Source of the DNA: Hyphomicrobiales bacterium
Lineage (GTDB): Bacteria; Pseudomonadota; Alphaproteobacteria; Rhizobiales; Xanthobacteraceae
Direction: 5' to 3'
Assembly: GCA_017305455.1 (NCBI GenBank)
Contig: JAFKKO010000127.1
Span: 1-51,201 of the forward strand
DNA length: 51,201 bases
Part shown: positions 35,931 through 43,909 of the stretch, in pieces
Position numbering within the stretch: position 1 is the first letter of the stretch
How the letters are laid out: each line of letters opens with the position of its first letter
Made by a program: the position numbers and the translations under genes
The notes under the pieces: generated by a model
Databases searched by the model: none
Told to the model about the DNA's origin: nothing
What the model saw: the letters and a program-made list of their open reading frames with translations, nothing else

Positions 35931-37382
35931 ATGTCGTTCCATGCTGAGAATTTGATCGGGGGTGTTTGGCAGAAATCATTCTCGGGAGACGTGATCGACA
36001 GCATCGATCCTTCGAACGGGGCCGTTGTCGGTCGCGTTGAGAGCGGCGGGAAGGATGAAGCTGAGGCGGCGGTGTCGGCAGCCCGTGCGGCATTTGAACA
36101 GCCGAGCTGGTCGCAGAATCCGCGATTGCGGCAGTTGATCCTGCTGGAGTGGGCGTCCCGCATCGAGCAGCGCCGCGCGGATCTGGCGCGTCTTCTGACC
36201 TTGGAAAATGGCAAACCCCTCGCTCACGCCAGCGCCGAGATCGCCGCCAGCGTCTCGGAGATTCGTTACTATGCGGGGCTCGCGCGCCATATCCCCGGAC
36301 ATGTTCTCGAAGTCGAGCCGGGCACATTCTCCACCTTGTTGCGGGAACCCGCAGGTGTCGCGGGGCTGATCATTCCGTGGAATGCTCCGGCCGTGCTGTT
36401 GATCCGCGCGCTGGCTCCGGCATTGGCGGCCGGGTGTACGAGCGTCGTCAAGCCGGCGCCGCAAACAGCCCTGATCAGCGCGGAGCTGATCAGGTGCCTG
36501 ACCGACATTGATGCGCTGCCCGGAGGGGTCGTCAATCTCGTGGCCGAGCAGGGGAACCGCGTTGCGGAGTATCTTGTCAAGTCGCCCGATATCGACGTTC
36601 TGAGTTTCACCGGCTCGAATGCGACCGGGCAGCTTATTATGGCCGCCGCTGCGCCCACCATGAAAAAGCTCTCGCTCGAGCTCGGTGGAAAATCGGCGTG
36701 CCTGCTTTTTGAAGATATCGATGTCGCCGCGGTCGCGCCAAAGCTTGCTGCCGCTGCGACGATTATCGCCGGACAGCAATGCACGGCGGCGCGCCGGGTG
36801 CTGGTGCATTCCTCGCGCTACCAGGAGATGAAGATCGCGCTGCGATCCGCTCTTGCTGCGCTGAAAATCGGCTCCGGTCTCGAGGCGGGAATTGACATGG
36901 GGCCGCTGATCGATGCCGCCGCCATCGGCGCCGTTTCCCGGAAAGTCCAGGATGCGATGGATGCCGCCGATGAAGTCGTTCTTCGCGGCGGGCGCCTGAA
37001 TGGAGAATTTGCGAAGGGCTTTTTCCTGTCTCCGACCATTGTGGCGCATCGCGACACGTCGGCGTCCTTTGTTCAGGAAGAAATCTTCGGCCCCTTTATC
37101 GTTCTTGAGGAATTCGAGGACGAGCGAGAGGCGGTGACCCGCACCAATCACACCGAATTCGGTCTGTCGGCGAGCGTCTGGACCAACGATGGCGCGCGCG
37201 CAATGCGCGTGGCGCGCGCCGTGCGCAACGGGACGGTCTGGATCAACGATCACAACAAGCTTTTCGCCGAAGCTGAAACCGGCGGATACCGCCGCAGCGG
37301 CCTCGGTCGATTGCATGGTTACGATGCGTTGATCGATTTTATGGAAACCAAGCACATCTATCAAAGCTGCGGCACCGTGTAA
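35931..37382 (+). CDS. NAD(P)-dependent aldehyde dehydrogenase
   Basis: The 483-residue ALDH-superfamily enzyme has all main catalytic residues: N151 in PWNAP, K174 in VVKPAP, E250 in LELGGKSA and the nucleophile C284 in GQQCTAARR. The late EEIFGPF motif is present. The sequence resembles betaine/benzaldehyde-type dehydrogenases. It lies between the TctCBA importer and a thiamine-diphosphate enzyme. Its likely job is to oxidise the aldehyde that the latter releases from a 2-oxoacid, as in the mandelate pathway pair MdlC-MdlD. The substrate is unknown. Confidence 0.92.
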   Translation: MSFHAENLIGGVWQKSFSGDVIDSIDPSNGAVVGRVESGGKDEAEAAVSAARAAFEQPSWSQNPRLRQLILLEWASRIEQRRADLARLLTLENGKPLAHASAEIAASVSEIRYYAGLARHIPGHVLEVEPGTFSTLLREPAGVAGLIIPWNAPAVLLIRALAPALAAGCTSVVKPAPQTALISAELIRCLTDIDALPGGVVNLVAEQGNRVAEYLVKSPDIDVLSFTGSNATGQLIMAAAAPTMKKLSLELGGKSACLLFEDIDVAAVAPKLAAAATIIAGQQCTAARRVLVHSSRYQEMKIALRSALAALKIGSGLEAGIDMGPLIDAAAIGAVSRKVQDAMDAADEVVLRGGRLNGEFAKGFFLSPTIVAHRDTSASFVQEEIFGPFIVLEEFEDEREAVTRTNHTEFGLSASVWTNDGARAMRVARAVRNGTVWINDHNKLFAEAETGGYRRSGLGRLHGYDALIDFMETKHIYQSCGTV

Positions 37383-37499
37383 GGCACGAATTGCCGCCAA
37401 GTGTCGATTAGCCGTGATCGATGCGGTAGCGCGCAACCAGACAAGCCGGCGACGATGCGCGATGCAAGACCTGAATGACGCAAGGATGTAGGGACTATC

Positions 37500-39203
37500 A
37501 TGGAAAAAGTGGGCGCGACCTCGGTCGCTGAAGGATATCTTCTGGCCCTGCGCGATGCAGGTGTCCGTTATGTTTTCGTCAATTCCGGATCGGATTTTCC
37601 GCCCATCATCGAAGGCATGGTGCGCCTGCAGAAAGCCGGCGAGCGCGTACCGGAATTCATAACCGTTCCCCATGAGCACGTAGCCATGAGCATGGCTCAG
37701 GGATACTCGAAGATTTCGGGCGAGCCTTCCTGCGTGATGGTGCATGTCAACGTGGGAACGGCGAACACCATATGCTCGCTGATGAACGCCGCGCGCGACA
37801 ACGTTCCGGTTCTCCTGGCCGCCGGACGCACCCCGCTGACCGAATACGGGCATGTCGGCTCGCGCGACAGGATCATCCACTGGATGCAGGAGAACTTCGA
37901 TCAGGCCGGTATCGTGCGCGAGTCGGTGAAGTGGGAGTACGAGCTTCGTCACGGTCAGCCCGTGGGCTCCATCGTGCAGCGTGCTGTGGGCATCGCGATG
38001 CAGGAGCCGCGCGGTCCGGTGTATCTGACATTGCCGCGAGAGACGCTGATGGACGAGATGGCTGAAGAGCCAATGTCCGCCCGGGCGCCTTCAGGCGGCA
38101 CGGTAGCCGCCGTGCCCACGCTTGATGCCCTGGAGAAAACGGCGGACCTGATTGCGAATGCGCAAATGCCGCTCATCGTCGCGGGCCGTGCCTGCACCAC
38201 CGCCCGCAGTTTCGAGGCTCTGGCAAAGCTGGCGCACAACGCGGCCATTCCTGTTGTGAGCGGAGCGCATCCCAACATCTCCTCCGATCACAATATGAAC
38301 CTCGGCGCCGTCACCGCCGGCCTGCTGGAGGCGGCGGACCTGATCATCGTATTGGAGTCGTCCGTTCCGTGGATGCCTCATATCATGCGGCCCAATCCTC
38401 ACGCGAAGATTGTCCACATTGCCCACGATCCGCTCTACAGCACCTATCCTGTGCGGGGATTCTCCTCGGATTTGACCGTCGCCGGCGATCCGGGAGCCGC
38501 AGTCGAGCTGCTGGATGGCATCCTGGCCGCACGCCTCAAGAATAAGTCAGCGACGGTTGATGCGCGCAGAAAGAAAGTGACGGAGCTTCATTTGGAGCTC
38601 AGGAACAAGCGCAAGGCCATGATCGCATCCATGCGCGACAAAGCGCCGATAAGCCCGGTTCTGGTTGCGGATGCGCTCAATCAAGTCCGCGACAAGAACG
38701 CGATCGTGGTCGATGAGCTGGGGGTGGGGTACCACTATCTGGATATGCATCGCCATGACGGATTCATCACCGGAAGTTCGGGTGGTCTGGGCATGGCGGT
38801 GGGACAGGCGATCGGTGCGAAGCTCGTCGATCGCAATCGACAGGTGATTTCGACCGTGGGGGACGGCTCCTATATGTTCGCCGTGCCTTTGTCGGCCCAT
38901 TTTGTCGAGCGAGCATACAAGCTTCCGACACTGACGATCGTTCTGAACAATTCGCAATGGAATGCGGTCGCTCGGGGCGTCACCGCGCTTTATCCGGATG
39001 GCGAAGCCGTCAAGCAAAACGAGATGCCGATGGTTTCGCTTGCTCCTTCAGCCGATTTTGAAATGGTGACGCAGAGCTGCGGGGGATATGGCGCTCGGGT
39101 CGAAGATCCGGCCAAGCTCGTCCCGGCGATCGAAAAAGCCCTGCAAGCCACAGCCGACGGACAGCAGGCGACGCTGAACGTCATCTCGGGCTTGAGACCG
39201 TGA
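37500..39203 (+). CDS. Thiamine-diphosphate enzyme (2-oxoacid decarboxylase / acetolactate synthase-like)
   Basis: The 567-residue protein has the three domains of the POX/ALS family. The ThDP-activating glutamate is E59 in VPHEHVAMSMAQGYSK. The cofactor motif begins GDGSYMF at 454-460 and ends with NN at 483-484. Instead of the usual NPGS/PGG-type early loop it has YVFVNSGSDFPP (24-35), as in a less studied subgroup annotated only as thiamine-pyrophosphate-requiring. Beside an aldehyde dehydrogenase gene, decarboxylation of a 2-oxoacid to an aldehyde is the likeliest role; carboligation is also possible. It is the last gene of the island. Confidence 0.88.
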   Translation: MEKVGATSVAEGYLLALRDAGVRYVFVNSGSDFPPIIEGMVRLQKAGERVPEFITVPHEHVAMSMAQGYSKISGEPSCVMVHVNVGTANTICSLMNAARDNVPVLLAAGRTPLTEYGHVGSRDRIIHWMQENFDQAGIVRESVKWEYELRHGQPVGSIVQRAVGIAMQEPRGPVYLTLPRETLMDEMAEEPMSARAPSGGTVAAVPTLDALEKTADLIANAQMPLIVAGRACTTARSFEALAKLAHNAAIPVVSGAHPNISSDHNMNLGAVTAGLLEAADLIIVLESSVPWMPHIMRPNPHAKIVHIAHDPLYSTYPVRGFSSDLTVAGDPGAAVELLDGILAARLKNKSATVDARRKKVTELHLELRNKRKAMIASMRDKAPISPVLVADALNQVRDKNAIVVDELGVGYHYLDMHRHDGFITGSSGGLGMAVGQAIGAKLVDRNRQVISTVGDGSYMFAVPLSAHFVERAYKLPTLTIVLNNSQWNAVARGVTALYPDGEAVKQNEMPMVSLAPSADFEMVTQSCGGYGARVEDPAKLVPAIEKALQATADGQQATLNVISGLRP

Positions 39204-39321
39204 TGTCGATGTAAGACATCGAGAGGACGTCATGCGCCGCGATGAGCACCGCCTCGGACGGCGGGCGGATGGCGGGTCGGCGTTCAGGGACAGAGCGTGC
39301 CGGAAGCCGAAAATGGAAAAC

Positions 39322-39354
39322 CAATCGAGAGCCTGCGGATCAGGCTCTCGATTG
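39322..39354 (-). terminator. Terminator of the 26-residue membrane protein gene
   Basis: CAATCGAGAGCCTG and CAGGCTCTCGATTG form a perfect 14-bp stem with a five-base loop. Read on the minus strand it is followed by GTTTTCCATTTT, a T-rich tail. It lies 24 bases beyond the stop of the small gene. Confidence 0.85.
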
Positions 39355-39377
39355 ATAACGGTGTCTTGATGTAGTGG

Positions 39378-39458
39378 TCAGCGGCCGAAGAACAGCCACA
39401 GCAGGATGATCACCGGGATCGGCACGCCCAGCAGCCACAATAGAATTCCCCTACCCAT
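39378..39458 (-). CDS. 26-residue single-span membrane protein
   Basis: This very short gene begins MGRGILLWLLG, has a central PIP, and ends in FFGR. Nearly all of it is one hydrophobic segment capped by Arg at both ends. GAGGAGAG lies about 7 bases before the ATG, and a strong terminator follows the stop. Both signals argue for a real gene. I recall very similar small proteins annotated as hypothetical in many Rhizobiales. A role as a membrane-embedded regulator or stress protein is possible but unproven. Confidence 0.8.
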   Translation of the reverse strand: MGRGILLWLLGVPIPVIILLWLFFGR

Positions 39459-39557
39459 TTTTCTCTCCTCGTTTCATCCAGTTCAGATGACGGGACAAGT
39501 CGGAGCGGGGAGGCGGGTTCCATGAAGAATATTTCGCCGGTGCGCGGAACGATCAGC

Positions 39558-40007
39558 TTACCAGTGGCCGGTGTTCTGCATCGACATCCACGGCTCTTGC
39601 GGCGGCAGAGCGCTGCCTTTCTGCAAGAGCTCGATCGAATGCAGATCGGGTGAGCGGATAAACGCCATCTGCCCGTCGCGCGGCGGACGGTTGATGGTGA
39701 TGCCGAGCTTCATCAGGCGCTCGCAGGTGGCGTAGATGTCGTCCACCTCATAAGCGAGATGGCCGAAGAAGCGATCCTCGCCATAGGTCTCTTCTTCCCA
39801 GTTGTAGGTGAGTTCGACCAGCGGCGCGCCGCGTCCGTTCGATTGCTTCACCAGATTCCGGTCTTGCGGCGCGGCGAGAAAGACCAGCGTGAAGCGGCCC
39901 TTGTCGTTCTCCATGCGGTTCACCTCCTCGAGGCCCAGCGCATCGCGATAGAATTTCAGCGCGGCGTCGAGATTGCGGACTCGCAACATGGTGTGAAGGT
40001 AGCGCAT
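39558..40007 (-). CDS. gloA: VOC family protein, lactoylglutathione lyase-like
   Basis: The 149-residue protein is of the vicinal-oxygen-chelate fold with two beta-alpha-beta3 modules. The metal ligands expected for glyoxalase I are present: H in YLHTMLRV (H5), E in VELTYNW, H in [10 protein letters not shown] and E in SIELLQ. Glyoxalase I isomerises the methylglyoxal-glutathione adduct to S-lactoylglutathione. The four ligands and the overall length support GloA, though other VOC enzymes share the pattern. The C-terminal extension after LLQKG is rich in Pro, Gln and Met. Confidence 0.87.
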   Translation of the reverse strand: MRYLHTMLRVRNLDAALKFYRDALGLEEVNRMENDKGRFTLVFLAAPQDRNLVKQSNGRGAPLVELTYNWEEETYGEDRFFGHLAYEVDDIYATCERLMKLGITINRPPRDGQMAFIRSPDLHSIELLQKGSALPPQEPWMSMQNTGHW

Positions 40008-40118
40008 GGATCGAGAACTCCGGGGAATGGCATGACCAACGTGGGAACGGGCGGCAGGTTGCGCGATACGGATGAGAAATCAAGACGCCAGAGACGCAAG
40101 GATCGGATAAAAGGAGAT

Positions 40119-40415
40119 ATGCGGAACGTCCTCTTTATTATTCTGGCGCTGGGATTTGCGATTCAGAGCGCACCGATCGCGGTGATGGCGGATCAGGTCC
40201 GTCCGGACCCGATATCGAAAAGCGGTGTTGCGGCAAATGGTGGAACGGCAAGTCATACCGCCCGAAGCAAGGCGTCTTCCGACCGTGCGGTACCGAGACC
40301 CGCCGCAGGCAATCCCTGCGCGCAATTCGGCGCCGGCTTTGTGGTCGCCCCGGGCTCCGATACCTGCGTGAGGATCGGGGGCGGGATCGACATCGGCGTC
40401 GGTGGCTCCCGCTAG
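40119..40415 (+). CDS. Small exported protein resembling a porin N-terminus
   Basis: The 98-residue protein has a signal peptide (MRNVLFIILALGFAIQSAP). Its C-terminal 30 residues include NPCAQFGAGFVVAPGSD and TCVRIGGGIDIG, strongly like the two-cysteine segment that opens mature Rhizobiales porins. The beta-barrel that should follow is absent; the protein ends GVGGSR. The strong AAAGGAG before the ATG at 40119 decides the start over longer frames. It may be a decayed porin or a dedicated small periplasmic protein with one disulfide. Confidence 0.65.
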   Translation: MRNVLFIILALGFAIQSAPIAVMADQVRPDPISKSGVAANGGTASHTARSKASSDRAVPRPAAGNPCAQFGAGFVVAPGSDTCVRIGGGIDIGVGGSR

Positions 40416-40438
40416 CGGGGGCGCGTTCCGCCGTCCGC

Positions 40439-40615
40439 TCAGGCTTCGAGCCGCGCGAACTCGTCCAGTTGATAGACCCGTCCGTCGGGCGCGGTGATGC
40501 TCACGTCCCAGCAGCCGTCGTCGGTCAATTCCTTTGCCTTTTTCAGAGCGCCACTCTGGGTTTCACGCTTGAGTTCAATGCTCCCCGACGTATCGGTCCC
40601 CTTGACGACGAACAT
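40439..40615 (-). CDS. Small conserved-type hypothetical protein
   Basis: The 58-residue soluble protein begins MFVVKGTDTSG, has a KxAxELTDDG helix and a strand-rich end (SITAPDGRVYQLDEF). GGGAGGG upstream fixes the ATG at 40615, not the earlier one at 40639. I do not know its function. Short proteins of this appearance, alternating strand and helix, are frequent in Bradyrhizobium relatives. Confidence 0.65.
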   Translation of the reverse strand: MFVVKGTDTSGSIELKRETQSGALKKAKELTDDGCWDVSITAPDGRVYQLDEFARLEA

Positions 40616-40736
40616 TGGCACCCTCCCGATCCCGAGCAATCGCGTTTCTTGCCGGTAAGGCCCGGCAGGCTGGCTAAAGACTTTATGTTGCCATGGCCCG
40701 GACGGTGAGTGAACCGGGAAAACCGTAGCCCAAGGA

Positions 40737-40769
40737 AAAGCCCCGCCAGCGGGGACTGGGCGGGGCTTT
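40737..40769. terminator. GC-rich hairpin, terminator-like
   Basis: AAAGCCCCGCC and GGCGGGGCTTT form an 11-bp perfect stem with an 11-base loop. There is no long T-run on either strand. No gene ends close by, so its client is unclear; a short untranslated RNA ending here is possible. Confidence 0.5.
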
Positions 40770-40907
40770 GGGGGATGAAGCCTTGGGGGGAAGGGCTTCG
40801 CTGCACCAACGCCGCTCCGGGCGGTTGGTTCCTGCGCGTCGTGTTATGATGAGAGTGTGGCTGAAGAGACCGTCGTGATCGGGGTCGCTTTGCATGCCGG
40901 CGGCAAA

Positions 40908-40933
40908 CAAAAAGCCCGCCGGGCATGGCGGGC
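40908..40933 (-). terminator. Terminator of the 85-residue hypothetical gene
   Basis: On the minus strand GCCCGCC, a six-base loop and GGCGGGC form a stem followed by TTTTTGTTTG, a classic intrinsic terminator. It lies 90 bases beyond the stop at 41023. Confidence 0.85.
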
Positions 40934-41022
40934 CGAGGGTCCGGGAGGTCTTGCTGCAGAGACAACGGCAGGCCCGCCGAATGGTTCCGGCGTCTGCCCG
41001 CTGCTTTAGCCGCAAGAGCCTT

Positions 41023-41280
41023 TCAGCCTTCATGAGCCTTCGACCGCCGCCGGATACCTTTAAGCTCAGGCATGGGCTCCGGCTGCAGGCTGACGTCCGA
41101 ATCCGGCGGGCAGGGCTTGATGCTGTAATCCGCATCGAGCACGCGCTCGGGCTTGTGATCGTCGCCGTCGGGCGAAACCTCGATCACAAGGCCAGCCTCG
41201 TCCGCCTTGCGCCAGACTTCCTGCCGCGTGCCGTAGGCTTTGCTGATCTGTTCGTCGTTGGTGAACAACGCATAGGGCAT
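41023..41280 (-). CDS. Small hypothetical protein (85 residues)
   Basis: The product begins MPYALFTNDEQISKAYGT, has an acidic centre (SPDGDDHKPERVLD) and a proline-rich then basic C-terminus (RRRSKAHEG). No hydrophobic segment or known motif is visible. Its own terminator downstream supports its being a real unit. The function is unknown. It is divergent from the sirtuin gene, so the 130 bases between them must carry both promoters. Confidence 0.65.
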   Translation of the reverse strand: MPYALFTNDEQISKAYGTRQEVWRKADEAGLVIEVSPDGDDHKPERVLDADYSIKPCPPDSDVSLQPEPMPELKGIRRRSKAHEG

Positions 41281-41413
41281 CGGTCACATCTCCGGGGCGG
41301 ATAACGTGTGCCCGCGCGCCCGGTTCCGCCGCCGCGATGTTGAAAATCCGGCGGGTCTGCGCGGATAATGGCAGCCGTCCGCCGTCCCGGCGATGCGAAG
41401 CGAAACGGTTCCG

Positions 41414-42175
41414 ATGATTGCCAGCAGCCAGCAGGAGGCCGTTGCTTGCCTCGAAGACATGATCGCGTCGGCCTCCAGGGTGGTGCCGTTCACCGGCGCG
41501 GGCATTTCGACCGAATGCGGCATCCCCGATTTCCGCTCGCCCGGCGGCTTGTGGACGCGTAACCGTCCTATTCCCTACGACGAATTCATCGCCAGTCCCG
41601 ACGCGCGCAACGAAGCCTGGCGGCGGCGTTTCGCCATGCAGCCAACTTTCGCGGCGGCCCGACCGGGGCGCGGGCACCTCGCGCTCGCCGCGCTCCACAA
41701 ATCCGGCAAAGTGCCGGCGGTGATTACCCAGAACATCGACAACCTGCACCAGCAGTCCGGCTTTGCGCCCGACGCGGTGATCGAACTGCACGGCAATACC
41801 ACCTATGCGGTGTGCATCGGCTGCGGCCTGCGCCATGAACTCGACTGGGCGAAGCAGCGTTTCGACGAGGACGGCCTCGCGCCGAACTGCGTCTCATGCA
41901 ACGAGCCGGTCAAGACCGCCACGGTGTCGTTCGGACAGGCGATGCCGGATGCGCAGATGCGCCGCGCGGCGGAGCTTGCGCGAAACTGCGAGCTGTTTCT
42001 GGCGATCGGCTCCTCGCTGGTGGTGTGGCCGGCCGCCGGCTTTCCGCTGCTCGCGCGCAACGCCGGCGCGCGGCTTGTGATCATCAATCGCGAGCCGACC
42101 GATCTCGACGATATCGCAGATCTTGTGATCCGGCATGATATCGGCGATGTGCTCGATGGTTTTGTCGCGCATTGA
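41414..42175 (+). CDS. cobB: Sir2 family NAD-dependent protein deacylase
   Basis: Sirtuins remove acetyl or other acyl groups from lysines using NAD, for example to reactivate acetyl-CoA synthetase. The 253-residue product has the NAD motifs FTGAGIST (26-33) and TQNIDNLH (105-112), the catalytic H126 in ELHGNT, and a zinc finger with cysteines 134, 137, 159 and 162. The GSSLVVWPAAG motif follows. The start is uncertain between ATG 41393 and ATG 41414; I chose the latter because its N-terminus fits relatives better. Confidence 0.9.
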   Translation: MIASSQQEAVACLEDMIASASRVVPFTGAGISTECGIPDFRSPGGLWTRNRPIPYDEFIASPDARNEAWRRRFAMQPTFAAARPGRGHLALAALHKSGKVPAVITQNIDNLHQQSGFAPDAVIELHGNTTYAVCIGCGLRHELDWAKQRFDEDGLAPNCVSCNEPVKTATVSFGQAMPDAQMRRAAELARNCELFLAIGSSLVVWPAAGFPLLARNAGARLVIINREPTDLDDIADLVIRHDIGDVLDGFVAH

Positions 42176-42394
42176 TTCGATCGAGCGCAAGACTGTTCAT
42201 AGCCTGCGGCTGATCGGTTTTTTGGCTTTGCCGACTCGACCGGAGTGTTATCTTCGAATCGCGAGAATCGCCGCGCCGCATCCTTGAATCAGCAACGATG
42301 CGCGCAAGGGAAGTGGGGTTGCCCGCGCGGGCTGCCATCAACGTGGCAAACGCTGCAGCAAGTGGCAGACGCCTGGAGTGTGGGGTCGGGGGTC

Positions 42395-43045
42395 ATGGGG
42401 TCGGACGATTTGGAGTCCAAGAGGCTGACCGGGCCGGGTGCGGCCGGCCGGTCTTCACCGGGTGATTACGACGGACATCATCGCGAGAGCGTGGCCGATC
42501 CCTTTTCCGGGCTGGAGACCGCGGCCGCCAATCTGGTCGAACTCAGCGGCGTCATCAAATGGTTCGACGCTTCCAAGGGTTACGGCTTCATCGTGCCAGA
42601 CAATGGCTGGCCGGACATCCTTTTGCATGTCACCGTGCTGCGACGCGACGGCTACCAGACGGCTTACGAAGGCGCGCGGCTGGTCTGCGAATGCGTCCAG
42701 CGCCAGAAGGGCTATCAGGCCTTCCGCGTCATCTCGATGGATGAGTCGACCGCGATCCACCCGGCGCAGATGCTGCCGCCCCGCACCCATGTCAGCGTGA
42801 CCCCGACCAGCGGCCTCGAGCGCGCGCAGGTGAAGTGGTTCAACCGGCTGCGCGGGTTCGGCTTCCTGTCCTGCGGCGAGGGTACGCCGGACATCTTCGT
42901 CCATATGGAAACGCTGCGCCGTTACGGCATGACCGAGTTGCGCCCCGGCCAATATGTGCTGGTGCGTTACGGGCCGGGCTCCAAGGGCATGATGGCGGCG
43001 GAGATCCAGCCGGAGGCCGGCGCCGGCGGCCTGTCCTCACACTGA
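42395..43045 (+). CDS. Double cold-shock-domain protein
   Basis: The 216-residue protein has two cold-shock domains: about 50-115 ([18 protein letters not shown]) and 142-206 ([19 protein letters not shown]). Both keep the RNP1-like aromatic K-G-F/Y-G-F motif that binds single-stranded RNA or DNA. A 48-residue acidic, Gly/Ser-rich leader precedes them. The ATG at 42395 is favoured over a longer frame from 42245. Tandem CSD proteins are common in alphaproteobacteria and are usually linked to RNA chaperoning and stress or stationary phase. Confidence 0.88.
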   Translation: MGSDDLESKRLTGPGAAGRSSPGDYDGHHRESVADPFSGLETAAANLVELSGVIKWFDASKGYGFIVPDNGWPDILLHVTVLRRDGYQTAYEGARLVCECVQRQKGYQAFRVISMDESTAIHPAQMLPPRTHVSVTPTSGLERAQVKWFNRLRGFGFLSCGEGTPDIFVHMETLRRYGMTELRPGQYVLVRYGPGSKGMMAAEIQPEAGAGGLSSH

Positions 43046-43269
43046 TCTGGTCGGCCTTCCGTTTTCAGAGCCCCGACCGGCAGCGGCCGGCTCATGTTCT
43101 TGCTGTCGTTTTTGCGATAACGGCTTGGCGCTGAATGTTTTTCGGTGCAGACCGCCCACGAAGCTGTGATGGCGCAATGCTGGCGTCCGGCAAACGATCC
43201 CGCTATTGCCTTGACCGTAACGACGGGCCGCTGGATTGCTGCGTGGTGTGCTGGAAGACGGGATCGACG

Positions 43270-43755
43270 ATGTTGGCTGCTGGATTGCCGGTTCGGAAGG
43301 TTCAGGCGTTGGCGCGGCTGGGTCTGATGGCGCTGCTTGGCGCAATGCTGCTGGTCATGCCGGCGCGGGCCGCGGAGACGCAATCGCTGGAGATCGTCAC
43401 CCGCTCGGGCGTTCAGGTCTTTACCGTCGAGATCGCGCGGACCGATCAGGAGCGGGCCACCGGCCTGATGTACCGCAAGGAACTGGCGGAGGGCCGCGGC
43501 ATGCTGTTCGACTTCTCGCCGGAACAGAATATCTCGATGTGGATGAAGAACACCTTCATCTCCCTCGACATGATCTTCATCGGCGGCGATGGCCGCGTCT
43601 TGCGGATTGCGGAAAACACCGAGCCGCACTCCGAGAAGATCATCTCCTCGGGCGGGCCGGCGCGGGCCGTCCTGGAGGTCATTGCCGGGACGGCGCGGAA
43701 ATACGGCATCCAGCCCGGCGACCGGGTGGCGTCGCCTTTATTGGGCACCCGCTAG
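43270..43755 (+). CDS. DUF192 family exported protein
   Basis: The 161-residue protein has a signal peptide (LARLGLMALLGAMLLVMPARA, cleavage near 35) and a DUF192 domain at about 42-155. The family marks are ERATGLMYRKEL, GRGMLFDF and MWMKNTFISLDMIF. DUF192 proteins are small exported beta-barrel-like domains of unknown biochemical role. I chose the ATG at 43270 because longer frames carry cysteine-rich unconserved sequence. It is followed by tRNA-Pro 77 bases later. Confidence 0.9.
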   Translation: MLAAGLPVRKVQALARLGLMALLGAMLLVMPARAAETQSLEIVTRSGVQVFTVEIARTDQERATGLMYRKELAEGRGMLFDFSPEQNISMWMKNTFISLDMIFIGGDGRVLRIAENTEPHSEKIISSGGPARAVLEVIAGTARKYGIQPGDRVASPLLGTR

Positions 43756-43832
43756 TTTAGGAACCGCTAGGCCAGTTCCGGGTCTCGGCGCGGCTTGCTG
43801 GAGCCGGGGGAAGCGTGTAACCACTGGCCGCT

Positions 43833-43909
43833 CGGGGTATGGCGTAGCCTGGTAGCGCGGCGGTTTTGGGTACCGCAGGTCGCAGGTTCGAATCCTGCTG
43901 CCCCGACCA
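43833..43909 (+). tRNA. tRNA-Pro (anticodon UGG)
   Basis: This is a 77-base cloverleaf with encoded CCA. The acceptor stem pairs CGGGGTA with TGCCCCG, and the discriminator is A. The anticodon stem GCGGT/ACCGC encloses TTTGGGT, giving anticodon TGG. The T arm is GCAGGTTCGAATCCTGC. It stands alone. Confidence 0.96.

Noticed and set aside
35801-35947. Possible 48-codon gene overlapping the tctA stop by ATGA
   Set aside because: The purine-rich motif abuts the ATG with no spacing, the product has no recognisable features, and it overlaps the ALDH start.
39231-39368. 45-codon plus-strand frame after the ThDP enzyme gene
   Set aside because: It contains the terminator stem of the opposite-strand small gene and encodes Arg-rich sequence without features.
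25146-39400. Integrase-flanked genomic island with att repeats
   Set aside because: No integrase gene and no second copy of the tRNA-Glu 3' end were visible, so an island boundary is proposed only as a hypothesis.
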